Below are positions 1 to 13,000 of a stretch of DNA of 64,000 bases, piece after piece. Numbering within the stretch: position 1 is the stretch's first letter; each line of letters begins with the position of its first letter. Source of the DNA: Exaiptasia diaphana (Eukaryota > Cnidaria > Anthozoa > Actiniaria > Aiptasiidae). A program made the translations under genes and the position numbers. The DNA is taken from the NCBI RefSeq assembly GCF_001417965.1, contig NW_018388169.1, forward strand, positions 331,997 through 395,996. Direction: 5' to 3'. Below the pieces are notes generated by a model. That model was not told the origin of the DNA and searched no databases. It was given only the letters and a program-made list of their open reading frames with translations.

Positions 1-1038
1 GCTATCTGTAATAGCTTGGTGAGATTTTCCTTAGAGATGTTTAAACCATTTGTCCTCCATTTGTATATTTTATCTTATTGTTTTTCTCTATTGTTTCATG
101 TGTATATATAGCTCTTCAGTTGTAATAAATTGAAAATTGCTTGAGAATGGCATCAGAGGATGTCGAAACGTCGCAAAAATGAATCTAGTTGCGTTTGTCT
201 TTTTGATTAACTTTATTTCAAGATCTAAACTTATTATATTTTTCTTATTTTTATTTTGTTTTGTTTATCTGGATTTTATTTTATCAAAAGCGTTGCTTTT
301 TTGTGTTGTTTTGTTTTGTGCTTTGTCTGTATTTGTTCTTGTTTGTTTTTGTGTGCGCGTGGGTGTGTGTTTTTTTTTAACAGGTGTGTGTTTTTTTAAC
401 AGGTATATGTCTGAAAAAGGTATTCAATTATTTTAAAATTCTGTTGTGATCGGTTTTCCTCGAACTAAAATAAAATATTCTAGTTGTTTCATGATTACGA
501 TGACATTCTGGTAGGTTAGTCATTCTTTTATTTCACCAAACGATGTTTGTAAAATACGGCTTTCTCCATCCCCAAGGGCTATTCTATAACTGGGTTAAAC
601 TTAGAAAAAACCTTGTCACTTTGAATATCATTAAAATCTATTAAATTCTGTTTCGCGCGTTCTTATGGGCTGAGATGCAAACTGATTGTTATTTGAGACA
701 CAAAATGACGAGGTATTACATAATACTGTGTTGCCGTCATCTTATAATAACTTTTCATAAGTTTTTTCAGTTACGGTATTGCCATAATATTCGAAGTTCA
801 TTATGCATAATTATTTCTTCCTGACAGACAAACTCGTCATTCGATCATGTACAATTTTGTCAAACTGAAGTGGTATATGATTGGTAAGTACAGCGCAGAC
901 GTAAACGGAGTAGATTTACATGTCGATGACCCATGTCGATGCAACTTGATAACAAAAGCAATTAGATGGTCATTGTTACTCAGGCATTCACTAGTGAAAT
1001 CTCATGGTGAGTTAGGAATAATTATCCAAACTACAAAC
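1..1038. other. Upstream flank of the DUF885 gene; no gene recognised
   Basis: This is AT-rich, T-rich sequence with no exon-like open frame of recognisable family. A frame that is open from 847 runs into the start of the DUF885 gene, but its codons before 1039 look like 5' untranslated sequence and match no family I know. A promoter or a 5' UTR exon may lie here; I see no TATA box that I would trust. Confidence 0.4.
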
Positions 1039-4000
1039 ATGTCGAACAAGGATCCAGCTTTGATTAAACCTATAGACGATGTAACTTACTCGTTACCAAA
1101 GAAAAAAGGATTTTCGTTTACTCGAGAACGAGTTTTAGCATTTGTGATTCTTGTTATTGGTGTGATTGTGCTGATCGTTGGTATAGTACTAATAGCCACA
1201 GCAAGCCAAAAGAAGGCAGCTGCGTGTGACGATAAAACAAGAGTCGATCCATCGTTTTCCGAAGAAGCAAATCGAGTTGGACTCGGTGAGTTTTTAGATC
1301 ATGTCAGAAAGACTTACTACAAGCTTCATCCGTACAACGCGTTCTATGACCCTGATGTTGTCACCCCTGACCAAGCGAAGAGTAGGTTTTCAGTGTTCGA
1401 TCCATCACCAAAGATGATCAAAACCAGAACAGACACGGCCTTCAAGCTTCTTAAACAGTTAAACGAAAAACAAATCGACGCCAACAAACTCAAGCCACGA
1501 GAACGTAGAGCCCTTGCTCAAATGAAGCATTATTTAGCTCATGTCTTCGGGGAACCCTATACTGTCAATTATTATGCCGGAGATTGGCTGCAGGGACCTA
1601 ATTCGTTCTGTTGGCAGCCTATTTGTTTTGTGAGCTATCATATTTACAACGTTCTGACTCATTTCAAGCCGAGTAGTATCTCCGACGTAGAGCTTGTTCT
1701 GAAGACACTGAAAGACCACAAGGCTGCCTTTGAGCAATATGTCAGTAACATCAAGTTAGGGGTTCAAAAAGGTATGGTGCGAAGTGTTGAAGAATGTAAA
1801 GCGGGCTACGATGCCATCTCAAGGAGTTACTACAACGTTTCGCTTCACGGTGAAACCGGTGAGTAATTTTGTTTATCAATGTTTTTTGGCTACAATAATT
1901 ACACACACTAAATTTCAATTAACAGTCTTATGAGGTTCTGATGATGATTAACTTCAGTTCGAGATAGCGCAATCACATCAATCGATAAAGTACCGTCAAA
2001 CCGACACTTGGACGTAGTATGGAATTTCAATAACAAAGTTTACTTTATTTAATCGCACAAAATACTGTTGATGTTGAAAAATTGAGGTTTAATTTTGCAT
2101 TTTTATACCGAATATGTATATTTTTTTACATTTTAAAAATGCAAAATCCTTAACTTCCTTAACTGTGTATAATCTCCTAACTGGATGCTATTTCAATGCC
2201 AAAGAGACAATTCAATGCTGTGTCACGCTATGCAAACCTCAGCTACCGGAATGAAGAAACATATGCGCCATCGTTTCGACAAAAAAAATGTATTGATTAT
2301 TGATCGATATGAGCATATGGTTAATCAGTCATCCAGGAAGATTAAGACCCCGGATACGTTATAATGAAAACAAGCCGATTAGATTGAAAAAGGACATTAG
2401 TCGATAAACTTTCTTGAAATGGATTTTCCACTCAATATTTATCTATGGAATTTTTTTATTTACATTCCCTTGTGTTTACAGTAAAGGTCAAAGCTTAAAA
2501 TTGAAATGTGCTAATTCTTTTTGTGTGGTAGCGACGCGCTAGAGTGTTTGTTGACAAACTGTAGAAATCATTCCAACAATGTGAAGATCACGGCATTCCA
2601 CGTCTCTACTGGGACAATAATCGAAAATGATATTTGCGGCGTCAAATTTTAGTTTCAATTGTCAAATGTACGAAAATCGTTGTTTTAATGTCGTTTACCG
2701 TATTAGTCTTGTACTGAATTTCATCTTTAAAAACTTTCAAATTTTCTAAAATTTCTCAAGCTGATAAGAACACAAGAACACATTTAGTTTTGGCATGTAT
2801 TGTTCCTTAAAACGTTTCTGGATGGATTGATAAAAAAAAACACTTTATAGTGGAAGTTGAGGTGTTTAATTCAACAGAAGAACAAGCCATTTCAGAAAAT
2901 TCTCGTTGTTACGGACATTTTTTGGGCCGTAATAAAGTATCTGCGAGAGTCTGTTACCCAAGACGAAAGTTGATGACATCTAATATACTCTTCTTACACT
3001 CATCTTCTGGCATGTACTTTATTAGAGGTGTTCCAAATAACGTTTAAGGGTTTTTTTTCTGTTTTTACTAAAAATCAGAGAGTCAGTTATTTTTCCAAAG
3101 ATATATTTTTCGAACGTAACAAATTCAAAACATGATTGCATGAAATTTTGTAAATTGTTCTTTGATGTCCGATAAACGATGTCAAAAGGTCAACAAATCG
3201 ATGTTTTATGAGGGTTTAACTATAGATATTCAATAGCATGATAATTCGCTGTTGATGTATAAGAGAAACATTTCATTGTTAAGCCATCTTTAAGCTGTCT
3301 ATCAAGGCAAAATTAACGTGTAGATAACTAGTGCCGTTATCTTTGTGTGCACGTCCACTACAATAGAGCCACACGAAACGATCACAAAATAATTTTCTCC
3401 TCTTGTTGCTGTTTTTGTTGTTGCTGTTTTTGTTCTTGATGCTGTTGTTGTGGGTGGGGATGTTGTTGTTGTTGTTGTTGATGTTGATGTGGTTGAAGTG
3501 TTGCTGTTTTTGCTTTTGTTTTGATATCGACGTGGCTTCTGCTGTTGTTGTTTTGGTTGTCGTTGCTGTTGTCGTTGTTGTTCATGGCACTATCTGTTGT
3601 GACGACGATACTGAAATACTGATGAATTAAATATAATAAATAAATAAAATATTGAGTTTGACAGTACGACAATTGCAAAAAAAATACCCCAATTGCTTGC
3701 GACAGTGATGCTTGAAAAGACGCTTCGGCAAAGAGTAGAACTGCTATTAAGTTCGAGGAAGTGCTCCGTGCTATCGCAAATTGTCTTAATCACAACATTG
3801 TGCTTGTTGTTTTCGATAGTGGAAGGACCATTAAAGTGCATATGAAGTCTTCGCAATTCTTATTTAATTTAAAAGACTTATATATCAATTAACATTTCTT
3901 AAAGTTTAAGGTTTTTTAAGCAGTTTGTGATTTTTTGTCACTGAAAATTTAGCCTCAAAGTTTGGTGATTAAAAAAAAAGTGGTCTGGGACTGGGGCGAG

Positions 4001-7000
4001 CAGTGACGTCATGTTGTTGACAACGCTTTGTGCCCAGCGAACTTAGCGCCCACCACGACGTTTGTTTTCGAGATTTTCATTCATTTTCTAGTTAGTTGTA
4101 GACAGCTGTTTGTGCAGGAATGCATGAGTTCTTGTCAACAGCATTGCGTCACAAGTCAGGTCACGTGGTACTTTGACCGGCGATTTGAGTGTCACTATTT
4201 TACTCCAAAAATACCAACTTCAAATGATCATAAAACTCTCAATATTCCTTCGATTTCGCTCAAACTTAGGAAAACATATAATCAGACACCAATCTATCGA
4301 TGATGTGAAAATGAACATGAGGGGTTGGTCACTGCATTGGTAGTTTGGTCATGATTTTCCAGATTGATTTATATACTATTTCATTCTATTTGAAGGTGTA
4401 CTGAAAGAATGGTATGCACGTATGGCTGTATCTCCGGAATACTACAAACACTTAACGGCAAAAGTCAAAGAAGAATGGAAATCTGTTCATAAGAAAAACA
4501 TTAATGAGTCAGTCACGGAGTACTTGATTGAATACATCGGGAAACCAATTGCTGAGATGATAAGGTCAAACGAAATAGCCTGTAGCAGTATGAGTGGGAC
4601 ACCGTTAGCGCACGGTTACCGCACAGTTACCAGACCTGGCCTGCACAATTTTGGTGAACCAATGGGGCACTAGAATTTGGTTACAGTACGATTACGGTCA
4701 CCGTACAATACGGTCCGTTTCCCACTCATAAGAAATCCGCTCTCTAATTACATTGAGACTGATAAAGTCGTTCTTTCCCTTAATTTTTCTTTTCTTTTTT
4801 AGATATATCAAAAACGAATATCAATCACACTGCGTCCCAAGTTCAGTGGCCAGCGGTTTAGCTGGACTCCCTGTAAAGTATGTTTATAACAATGGCGTTC
4901 CTGATACATCGAAACCAACTGACCCCACCTTACCCATGACAAATATGATTCTGAATGGCTCGACTGCATACGAGAAGATTATGCCGTACTTTACGACCAA
5001 CGACATGACACCTGACCATGTGCATGATCTGGGCTGGAAAATGCTAGATATACTATACCCAAAGGTACAACAAGTTATTTTTTTAAAGTGGACGAAATTA
5101 AGTGAAAAAGTGGATGAAATTAAGTGAAAAAAGTGGATGAAATTAAGTGAAAAAAGTGGATGAAATTAAGTGAAAAAAGTGGATGAAATTAAGTGAAAAA
5201 AGTGGATGAAATTAAGTGAAAAAAGTGGATCAAATTAAGTGAAAAAAGTGGATGAAATTAAGTGAACGAATGTATTAATAAATGAATAAATGGGTGGGTG
5301 GGAGGTTGGATGGGAGAACGAATTAATTAATGAACAACGAATGGATGGTTAGATGTGTAAATAATTGAATAAATGGGTGGTTGGGAGGTTGGATGGGAGA
5401 ACGAATTAATTAATGAACAACGAATGGATGTTTGGATGTGTAAATGGCTGGATGGGAGGTTGCATTATGAATTATAATAAAATTTCCGGATATTTAACGC
5501 GCGCTCTGATTGGCTGACAACCGTGTTTATATCAGAGGACAGAAACACGGCTTACCGGCAAACTTTGTTTTTCGCTCGAAAAATGCAGAAAAATTTTCGC
5601 TACGCTCGTGTTTCTAAGCTTGCTTCTCTCGTGTTTTTCAACTGCCACCGTGTTTACATCAGAGGAGACAGGGGACAGAAACACGCGCGCAGTTTTATAT
5701 AAACGAATGAATGAGAGTTTAGATCGAAAAACGAATGGTTAGATGATAAAAACACTGGGTTTGATGAAAAGCGAATATTAAATGAATACTGATATAAAGC
5801 GTCTAATAGTGCAGCATTTTAATAAGTTAAATAAGATTTGCCGTCAAAACATAAGCTCTTCATGGAAACGAGAAGCCAATAAGTCGTACAGATGTCATGT
5901 AAGAGTTTGATATTTCTGAAGCTTCGATCGGTTGTGCCTTGAAATGGCATTGTATTCCATGTTGCAATCCAATCCCTGATCCCTGTAGATCTCAGAAAAC
6001 CCTTTCCGATGCATACTTTTAAAACAGTGAACAGTTTAAAACTCAAATTCTGATTGATGCTTCTGTCGTGGGTACTGTAAACATGCCTGAAGGCTGGTTA
6101 CTTAATTGATCTTCTCTGAGCGGCGCGCGCTCATTGTTTTTATGTTGTTTTGTAAACTGTAACATCAGTCTTGATAGCCGAAAGCTCGACATAGTAAATA
6201 AAAGTTTTAGGTTGGAGTAACGTTTAAATCGTTATAATATGTTCTTGTTTTTGTTGTTGATTTTTTTATATAGAAAAAAAATCAATTTTTGCTCTTGCTT
6301 GAATCTGCATAAATTTAACAAGACTGCATTTTATTCCACGGTCGAGAAAACATATTATTGTGGCTATTGTTGTCACTTCAAGGCGCATTTTACAAAAACA
6401 AGATGACAAGCAACGGCCGTCTTACGAAATTCTATTGGTTTGGTTTTGGTTTATGGGTGCACTGCCCACGATTAATAATGTGGATAGCGACGGAAGATAT
6501 CTTAGCTGGCTCCTTGTAGTCAATCGTTATGATTACTTTCACTGTTCCGGACATCTTTAGCCAAGCTGTTGTCAGTCCATGGATTGTGAAGCGAATCTCA
6601 TTCCTGCCAGCATTCATCCTCTGTTTTTCCATGCTTGTTGGGATTCAAATGATATTCGTATTTACCAATATGGTAAACGTGAGACTGGCTGGGATGTGTG
6701 TACTTGGATTTGCCAACGGTTTGGGAACGATTACTTCGGTGAAGCTACTAGGATTTTATAATGAATCTGCTGGAGTTTATCGAAGTGGTGCCAATCTTGC
6801 GACAGCCGTGGCCTCTCTCTTTTAGACTGGTTAGTATTTAGTCCCCCAAATGGACTTATTATGGGTGTTGTTCAAGACGTAACAGTTAGTTACCGAGAAC
6901 TGAGGCATTACGCTATATCGGCCCTCGGGCTGTAATGCCTCCGTTTTCGGTAACTAATATTTGATAGCAATTGATTCAAATTTCCATTGGTCGCTCTCGC

Positions 7001-10000
7001 ATGAACAGGTTTTCTTAAAGGAAACTAATTTCAGCAGGACATAAAAAAGTCTAAAGAGGAGAGGATTCTCTCGATATTGTTCGAATCCCAACTAAAAAAA
7101 AAACATTCATTTAGTCTATTATGTTTTTTTCGAAAACCAAGTGAATTGGAAACTTGCATACAATAATCCGCTTTGGATAGAATAAAGAATAAAACATGAA
7201 AAATGTCACCAAAAAGTCATGGTTGTCCATTCGATAATTCAAATCTCATTGTTTTCTTTCAGGGCTCACGACATGGATATGTGTTTCACCTCGTATTGCT
7301 ATGGCCATTTTAAGCCCTCTTTATCTGCTGCCGCTCTTGATTTATGCACTGCTCGATAAGGAACCATTGAAAGCCAACGACAACATTGCAAAGGAAATTA
7401 CATATCAACCATTTGACGACAAAGACAATGATAATCTTAACTCACCCACTCAAGCTAAATACATGAATTCTGAAAAAGCGAGCATTGGTCAGCAACTCAA
7501 GACCTCATTCAGTGTATTTCTTCTTATTTACTACATTGGAATGCAAACGTTTTTATTTGATATGACATTCACCGCTATTCTTTCTACTGTGACATTTCAA
7601 TCCTCTCCCTTCCCCCCTCGGGATCACTATCAATATTACCAATTCGTGACCGATGGTGGCAGAATGCTGGGAGGGATGGAGTTATCTGTGGTGTCCCTTT
7701 GTTGTCCTGGTTTTCTGGATATCGTTAAGATCCGTCGTGTGTGGATCTTAGTGTTATTGTCTTTTGGTCACGTGTTAGTGTTTCTGTCTATTTCGTGGTT
7801 TCACTACATAGACAACGTGTACATTATGTTCATCTTGTGTTTAACCTTCGGAGTGACTAAAGGTTGCCTTAGTGTTCACTGCTTTTCATTAGCGTCCGAC
7901 CTCATCACAGATTCCAGGAAACTTGGAAGAGTTCTTGGGTATATGGAAGTGAGCATATCAGTTTGTAGGTTGTCGGCAGGACTGTTGGGTTTGTTCGTGG
8001 AGAAATATCTGAGAGAGCACTGCGAACATCGATTGTTGTTGGGTCGATTCTGTATAGCGAGGCTTTCTTCCCCCGGAATGTGGATCACGTCGAACTGTCA
8101 CCGCACTTTTAATTAGTCGCTTCTTTTGTTTTTGGAAACTATATATCTAACCGCTTGCTTTAATTTTGTGTTTACACAGTTATTTCTATTCATATATAAT
8201 GATTCATAAATGCGAAGAAAAAACATCCATCGCTGTAATTCCTTCATTTCAACAATAAACTTTAACTAATAATGATTTAGAGAAAGTATTTAGAAAAAAA
8301 AAACCCACGCAAGTATCCGACGTTTCGGATGCGAACATCGATTGTTGTTGGGTCGATTCTGTTTAGCGAGGCTTTTTTCACCTGGAATGTGGATCACGCC
8401 ATACACTAAATAAATATAATAAGTCCTTTATGCTAATGTTAATTGTTATATTTCACTTTTTTCTAAAATTTTGTGTATTTTCGCTACGCTCACTCTCCAA
8501 GCGACCATGTAATATCCTCTATATATCAAGTGTTATGGTTTTACTTCCTCTTATTTCACTTCCGGTTTGTATCATTTGCATACTTTATGTAAATTAGAAT
8601 AATACGTCTGTTCAAAAATGGCTGCCATGATGTAAGTTTTGTACTGAAGTAAATCTACTTGCAACCAAGCTAGAGTAATCCATCCTTATCCGAAAACACA
8701 ACATCAAGTATCAACATTTTGACAATAAAATGTCTAAAATAGCGTGAGTGCTGAACAACAACTCAAATTCATTGGGTTTCTTCACATTTTTTACAGTTCA
8801 GGGCGATAACATTTACGCACAGGCAACCCAAGCAAAGCATTTGATTCAATTTTTTTTAATAAAATACATTTTACCTTATTCTCATGTGTTGCTGATGTTA
8901 TTTAACATTGATGTGTGTGATTTTGAAGGGATTTAGAGCTATTTTTTAGAGTTGCACTCTACACTCTAATTGACTAGTTTCTTTTGTATCTTTTTTACTT
9001 AAAATTTTATTTCACGGGTTTAATGAGTTCATTAATACAATAATATACAGGCATTTCTACGTCGTATTGGCTATTAATTTGACTAGTATGACCACGAGGT
9101 TTCATCCGACTGTGAAGTAATTACTAATAGACAGTGTTTAGTAGTGTATAACGAACAATACTCCAGTTTCGAGTTCAAAGCGAATAACCGCTGTTTTACT
9201 TGACAGCAGATTCTCTTACGCAAAGAACTTACCAAAGACAAAAGAAAGCACGAGAAAATGTTGTTAATACAATAGAGCGCTAAGAATCTACATTTTCCCC
9301 GAGTTGAGGCTAACCCTGCTCATACCTTAGGTCTAATGGGAATGCAGGGATAATCTCAACTCAAAATGCAAATTTTCAAGTCTATTGTAATAACGACATT
9401 TTCTCGTGCTCTCTTTTGTGTTTGTAAGGTCTTTGCGCAANNNAATNTNNTGTCAAATAAAGCAGCGGTTATTCGCTATGAATTCGAAACTGGAGTATTA
9501 GACCGCAATGTCGAGTATACTATGAGTTGATCAACCCATAAGACGTTATTCTAATTTATGATTCAACAGCATATTTTCCTCCTCTCTCTTATTGGTGGGA
9601 AGTCGACCACGTGACGCGATAGTGCTCGCCGCGAAGGGCTACTATCAATGCATAGAGCTCGCCGCTTCAGACAACTTTGGTTGTTGAAATGATGTAAACA
9701 ATAGAGCAGCTGAAATCTCGGGCATTTTGCTATGATATTTGCCCTTGTAAACTTGATGTTCTTCAAAGCTTCAATGTCCAATCGCCCTCGAACTGCGTTC
9801 TCGAGAAACTATTTGTTTTGGAACGTACACTTTTCGCGGGCAACTATCACACAGTAAAATACCCTCGATTCAGCTACTCCATTGTTATAGATAATATATT
9901 AATACTATCTGATGGACTCCCGCGCGTATTTTTTTCGTAAGTTTTACATAATCTTTCACGGATGGGGGCGTGTGTTCAATATCTATGGACATTTTGAAGA

Positions 10001-13000
10001 ATGAACGGTTTCGCATCTCTCCACCCTCAATTCAGCTACTCCATTGTTATAGATAATATATTAATACTATCTGATGGACTCCCGCGCGTATTTTTGTACA
10101 TAATTTTTACATAATCTTTCACGGATGGGGGGCGTGTGTTCAATATCTATGGAAATTTTGAAGAATGAACGGTTTCGCATCTCCAAACATGTAGAATTCT
10201 GACTTTGATTAACTGACCATTTATATGTTCATTCCCTTTAAGGTTGTCGAAATCGCCAAGCAGATAACAAAAATCCAGAAGAACGATTCAGCTGTGGTTG
10301 AATTCCGTAAGCTTCTCAATTCCTCTGATAGCTATTTCAACGATCCCATACCTCGGAACGAAAGCGATGAAAACGCACATCGACTGTGCAGTGATTTAAA
10401 GGGTGCACAAAAATACTGTCCACAGCGATGGAAAGCCATGCAAATGTGGTTCAAAGAAGCGAGAAGGGTAAGAATGAACTATGATCAGGGGCGTATCCAG
10501 GAGGGGGTTGCAAGGTGCCCGTGACCCCCCTTTCAAGGCTCAAAAAGCGCGAAAACCATGTACTGATATGACATCATATTGACGTTATATGTAAGAGAAT
10601 CTAGAGGAGGTTTCTTATGGTTTTTCTCCTCCTTAATTGTAAATAATTATATCTTGTATGTAAAAAAAAATTCTAAAAAATATATATATACTGATATGAC
10701 ATTATATTGAGGTTATATGACGTCATAGTGACACTTGGTATGTAAGGACGCCCCCCCCCTCCCCCACCCAACAACAATGAAAGTCTTGTAAACGCCCCTG
10801 TATGATGGCTTATTTGCATGACCTATTTGTTATAGTTATGTGCAACTTAGGTATAGCGATACTCAATGTTTATCAGCAAACTCATTCTTATGTTAACGTG
10901 TCAACCATGATCAGAATGGCTTTTCGCAAGTCGCTTTGTTCCAACAGCCAATCATCTTCTGGTTGGCACATGAATAACAAAGGCTTACGTCACATTGAGT
11001 ATCGCTATAGTTTACAACATGAGAGGCCGTGTAATAAACGGACGAGAATGTTGTAAACTACTTTTATAAATCTCATTAATAATTCATGAACTATTACACT
11101 AGTGTTGTATCAGATTTACAACACGGTCGTCACCATTGAGACAACTCCAGTAAAAATTCTTAACTTCTATGTATTCAATACATTTCAACCAGGTAATGAG
11201 CTTGTTGGATCCTAAAATTGTAAACATGTTCTATTTCACTGGACCAAAACACACCACTCCAAACTGTCCTGTCGATTTGAGTCCAAATCTGAACCCTTCA
11301 AGTGGCGCTCAGAGTTACGAACAAAGTGATAAAGAGTGCTCCAAAAGTGCGTTTTACAATATTCCTTTCTTCTTGGGAAGAGTTGGGCCAAGGTACTCAG
11401 AGTGGAGTGTAAACGCGCACGAGGCTAGACCCGGTCACCATCTACAGGTAAGGATATCTTATGTGAATTTATAATAAAAAAATGATATATCGCGCGCTCT
11501 CATTGGCTGATAAGGCTGATTTACACGGCACGATTGTCTCGTGCGACTTGTAGTAATACGACTTGAATCGCGCAGTGTAAATGCCCCTACGACTTGTCTA
11601 CAACAGTCGTACGCAACCTACGACTTGTAGTAGGGTTTTGAACCACTGCTTAAAATCCTACGACTTGTAGTAGGAAAATCGTATACTACAAGTCGCGCGC
11701 GACAAATCGTACCGTGTAAAGCAGCCTATAATCTTGTTTATATTAGAGTACAGAGACGTTGCCTGAAACTGAAACTGTTTTATTGCTCTCTTTTTGCTTT
11801 TCATTTGACAGAATAAGGTGCTTGTAACCAAAAAAGAGATGAATAAGTATAAAAAGATATCCACATTTTTGTAAAGAAATAGAGCCGCTCGCGTGCTCGA
11901 AAAAAAGAAAGAAAAAATTATTAAAGGAAACATTGTCTGTTCTCTGATGTAAACTCGGTTGGAGATGAGATATTTCGTTACTGTACTTGTTTTAAGAATG
12001 GTTCCCATTTAAATTTAATTTCATATCATAATTCGAGAAGGATCTGTGATACGACTTCATATATGGATGTACATATACAGGGTCCCTTATAAAGTACTTC
12101 CAGATGGTCTCTAATCAGATCATATTCCATAATTCTCTATTTCTATATTTTAGTCTCTATTTCTATAGTTTGTCTCTCTTTCTATATTTTTGTCTCTACA
12201 TGTATTTCTAGATTTTTGTCTCAATTTCTAGATTTTTGAACGCTAAAACTGTGGTGGCTAACCACGACTCTAATAAGGCGACTCTATGGATCTGAATGTT
12301 AACAACTCTTTCCATTTGCATTCTAAAGGTCCAAGGTGGTGTTGAGCATTTCTATGATGATCAAGGAGGCACAATTGCATGGCTAAATAAGGAAACATAC
12401 TATACTGCATTCACTGAAGGATGGGCGCTTTACGCCGAAAACCCCCTCATATCAGAAGACACCGATACTTACAAAGACGAGCCCATGCAGAGATTTGGCA
12501 TGCTAAAATGGCAGGTTAGCGTTGATATTTGATGTTGATTTGATATTTGATCTTGCGTGCAGCGAGCATTATAGCGTCTGACCAGTCGCGCTATTTCAAG
12601 GAATGATTGATTAAGTTAGCCAAAACATGGATTTTGAATTATGAATAAGGGTTAATTGGGTTAGTATAGCACTAATGAACCTTCACACCAGCAGCCTCAG
12701 TTTTTAAAGCACTTTAGGGCAATTCTCAAGTTTCGAATTCTCTTTTGTGAAAGTTTAGATTCAATCAAACATATTTTGTTATTGTCTTCTTTGTACACAT
12801 AGTTTTTGCATCGCAATAGACTCTCTGCTGAATAAAAGAATGTATTACATGCTTTCGAGGTAAAGACTGCACAAATAAGATCTCGAAACTGGAGTATTTC
12901 GATTTGAATTTTGCGAGGAATTTGGATTATTTTCTAATATTACTTAATGGTGATCATGTGACCACGAAGCTTTTACCTTGTAGTCTAATTGTTTAATAAT

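Noticed and set aside
847-1038. Longer N-terminus of the DUF885 protein from an upstream ATG
   Set aside because: The extra 64 residues have no family resemblance. The ATG at 1039 leads directly into a compact cytoplasmic tail and membrane anchor.
3382-3678. Poly-Gln/His and poly-Leu open frames on opposite strands
   Set aside because: They are produced by the TTG/CAA triplet tract and have no homology or splice context.
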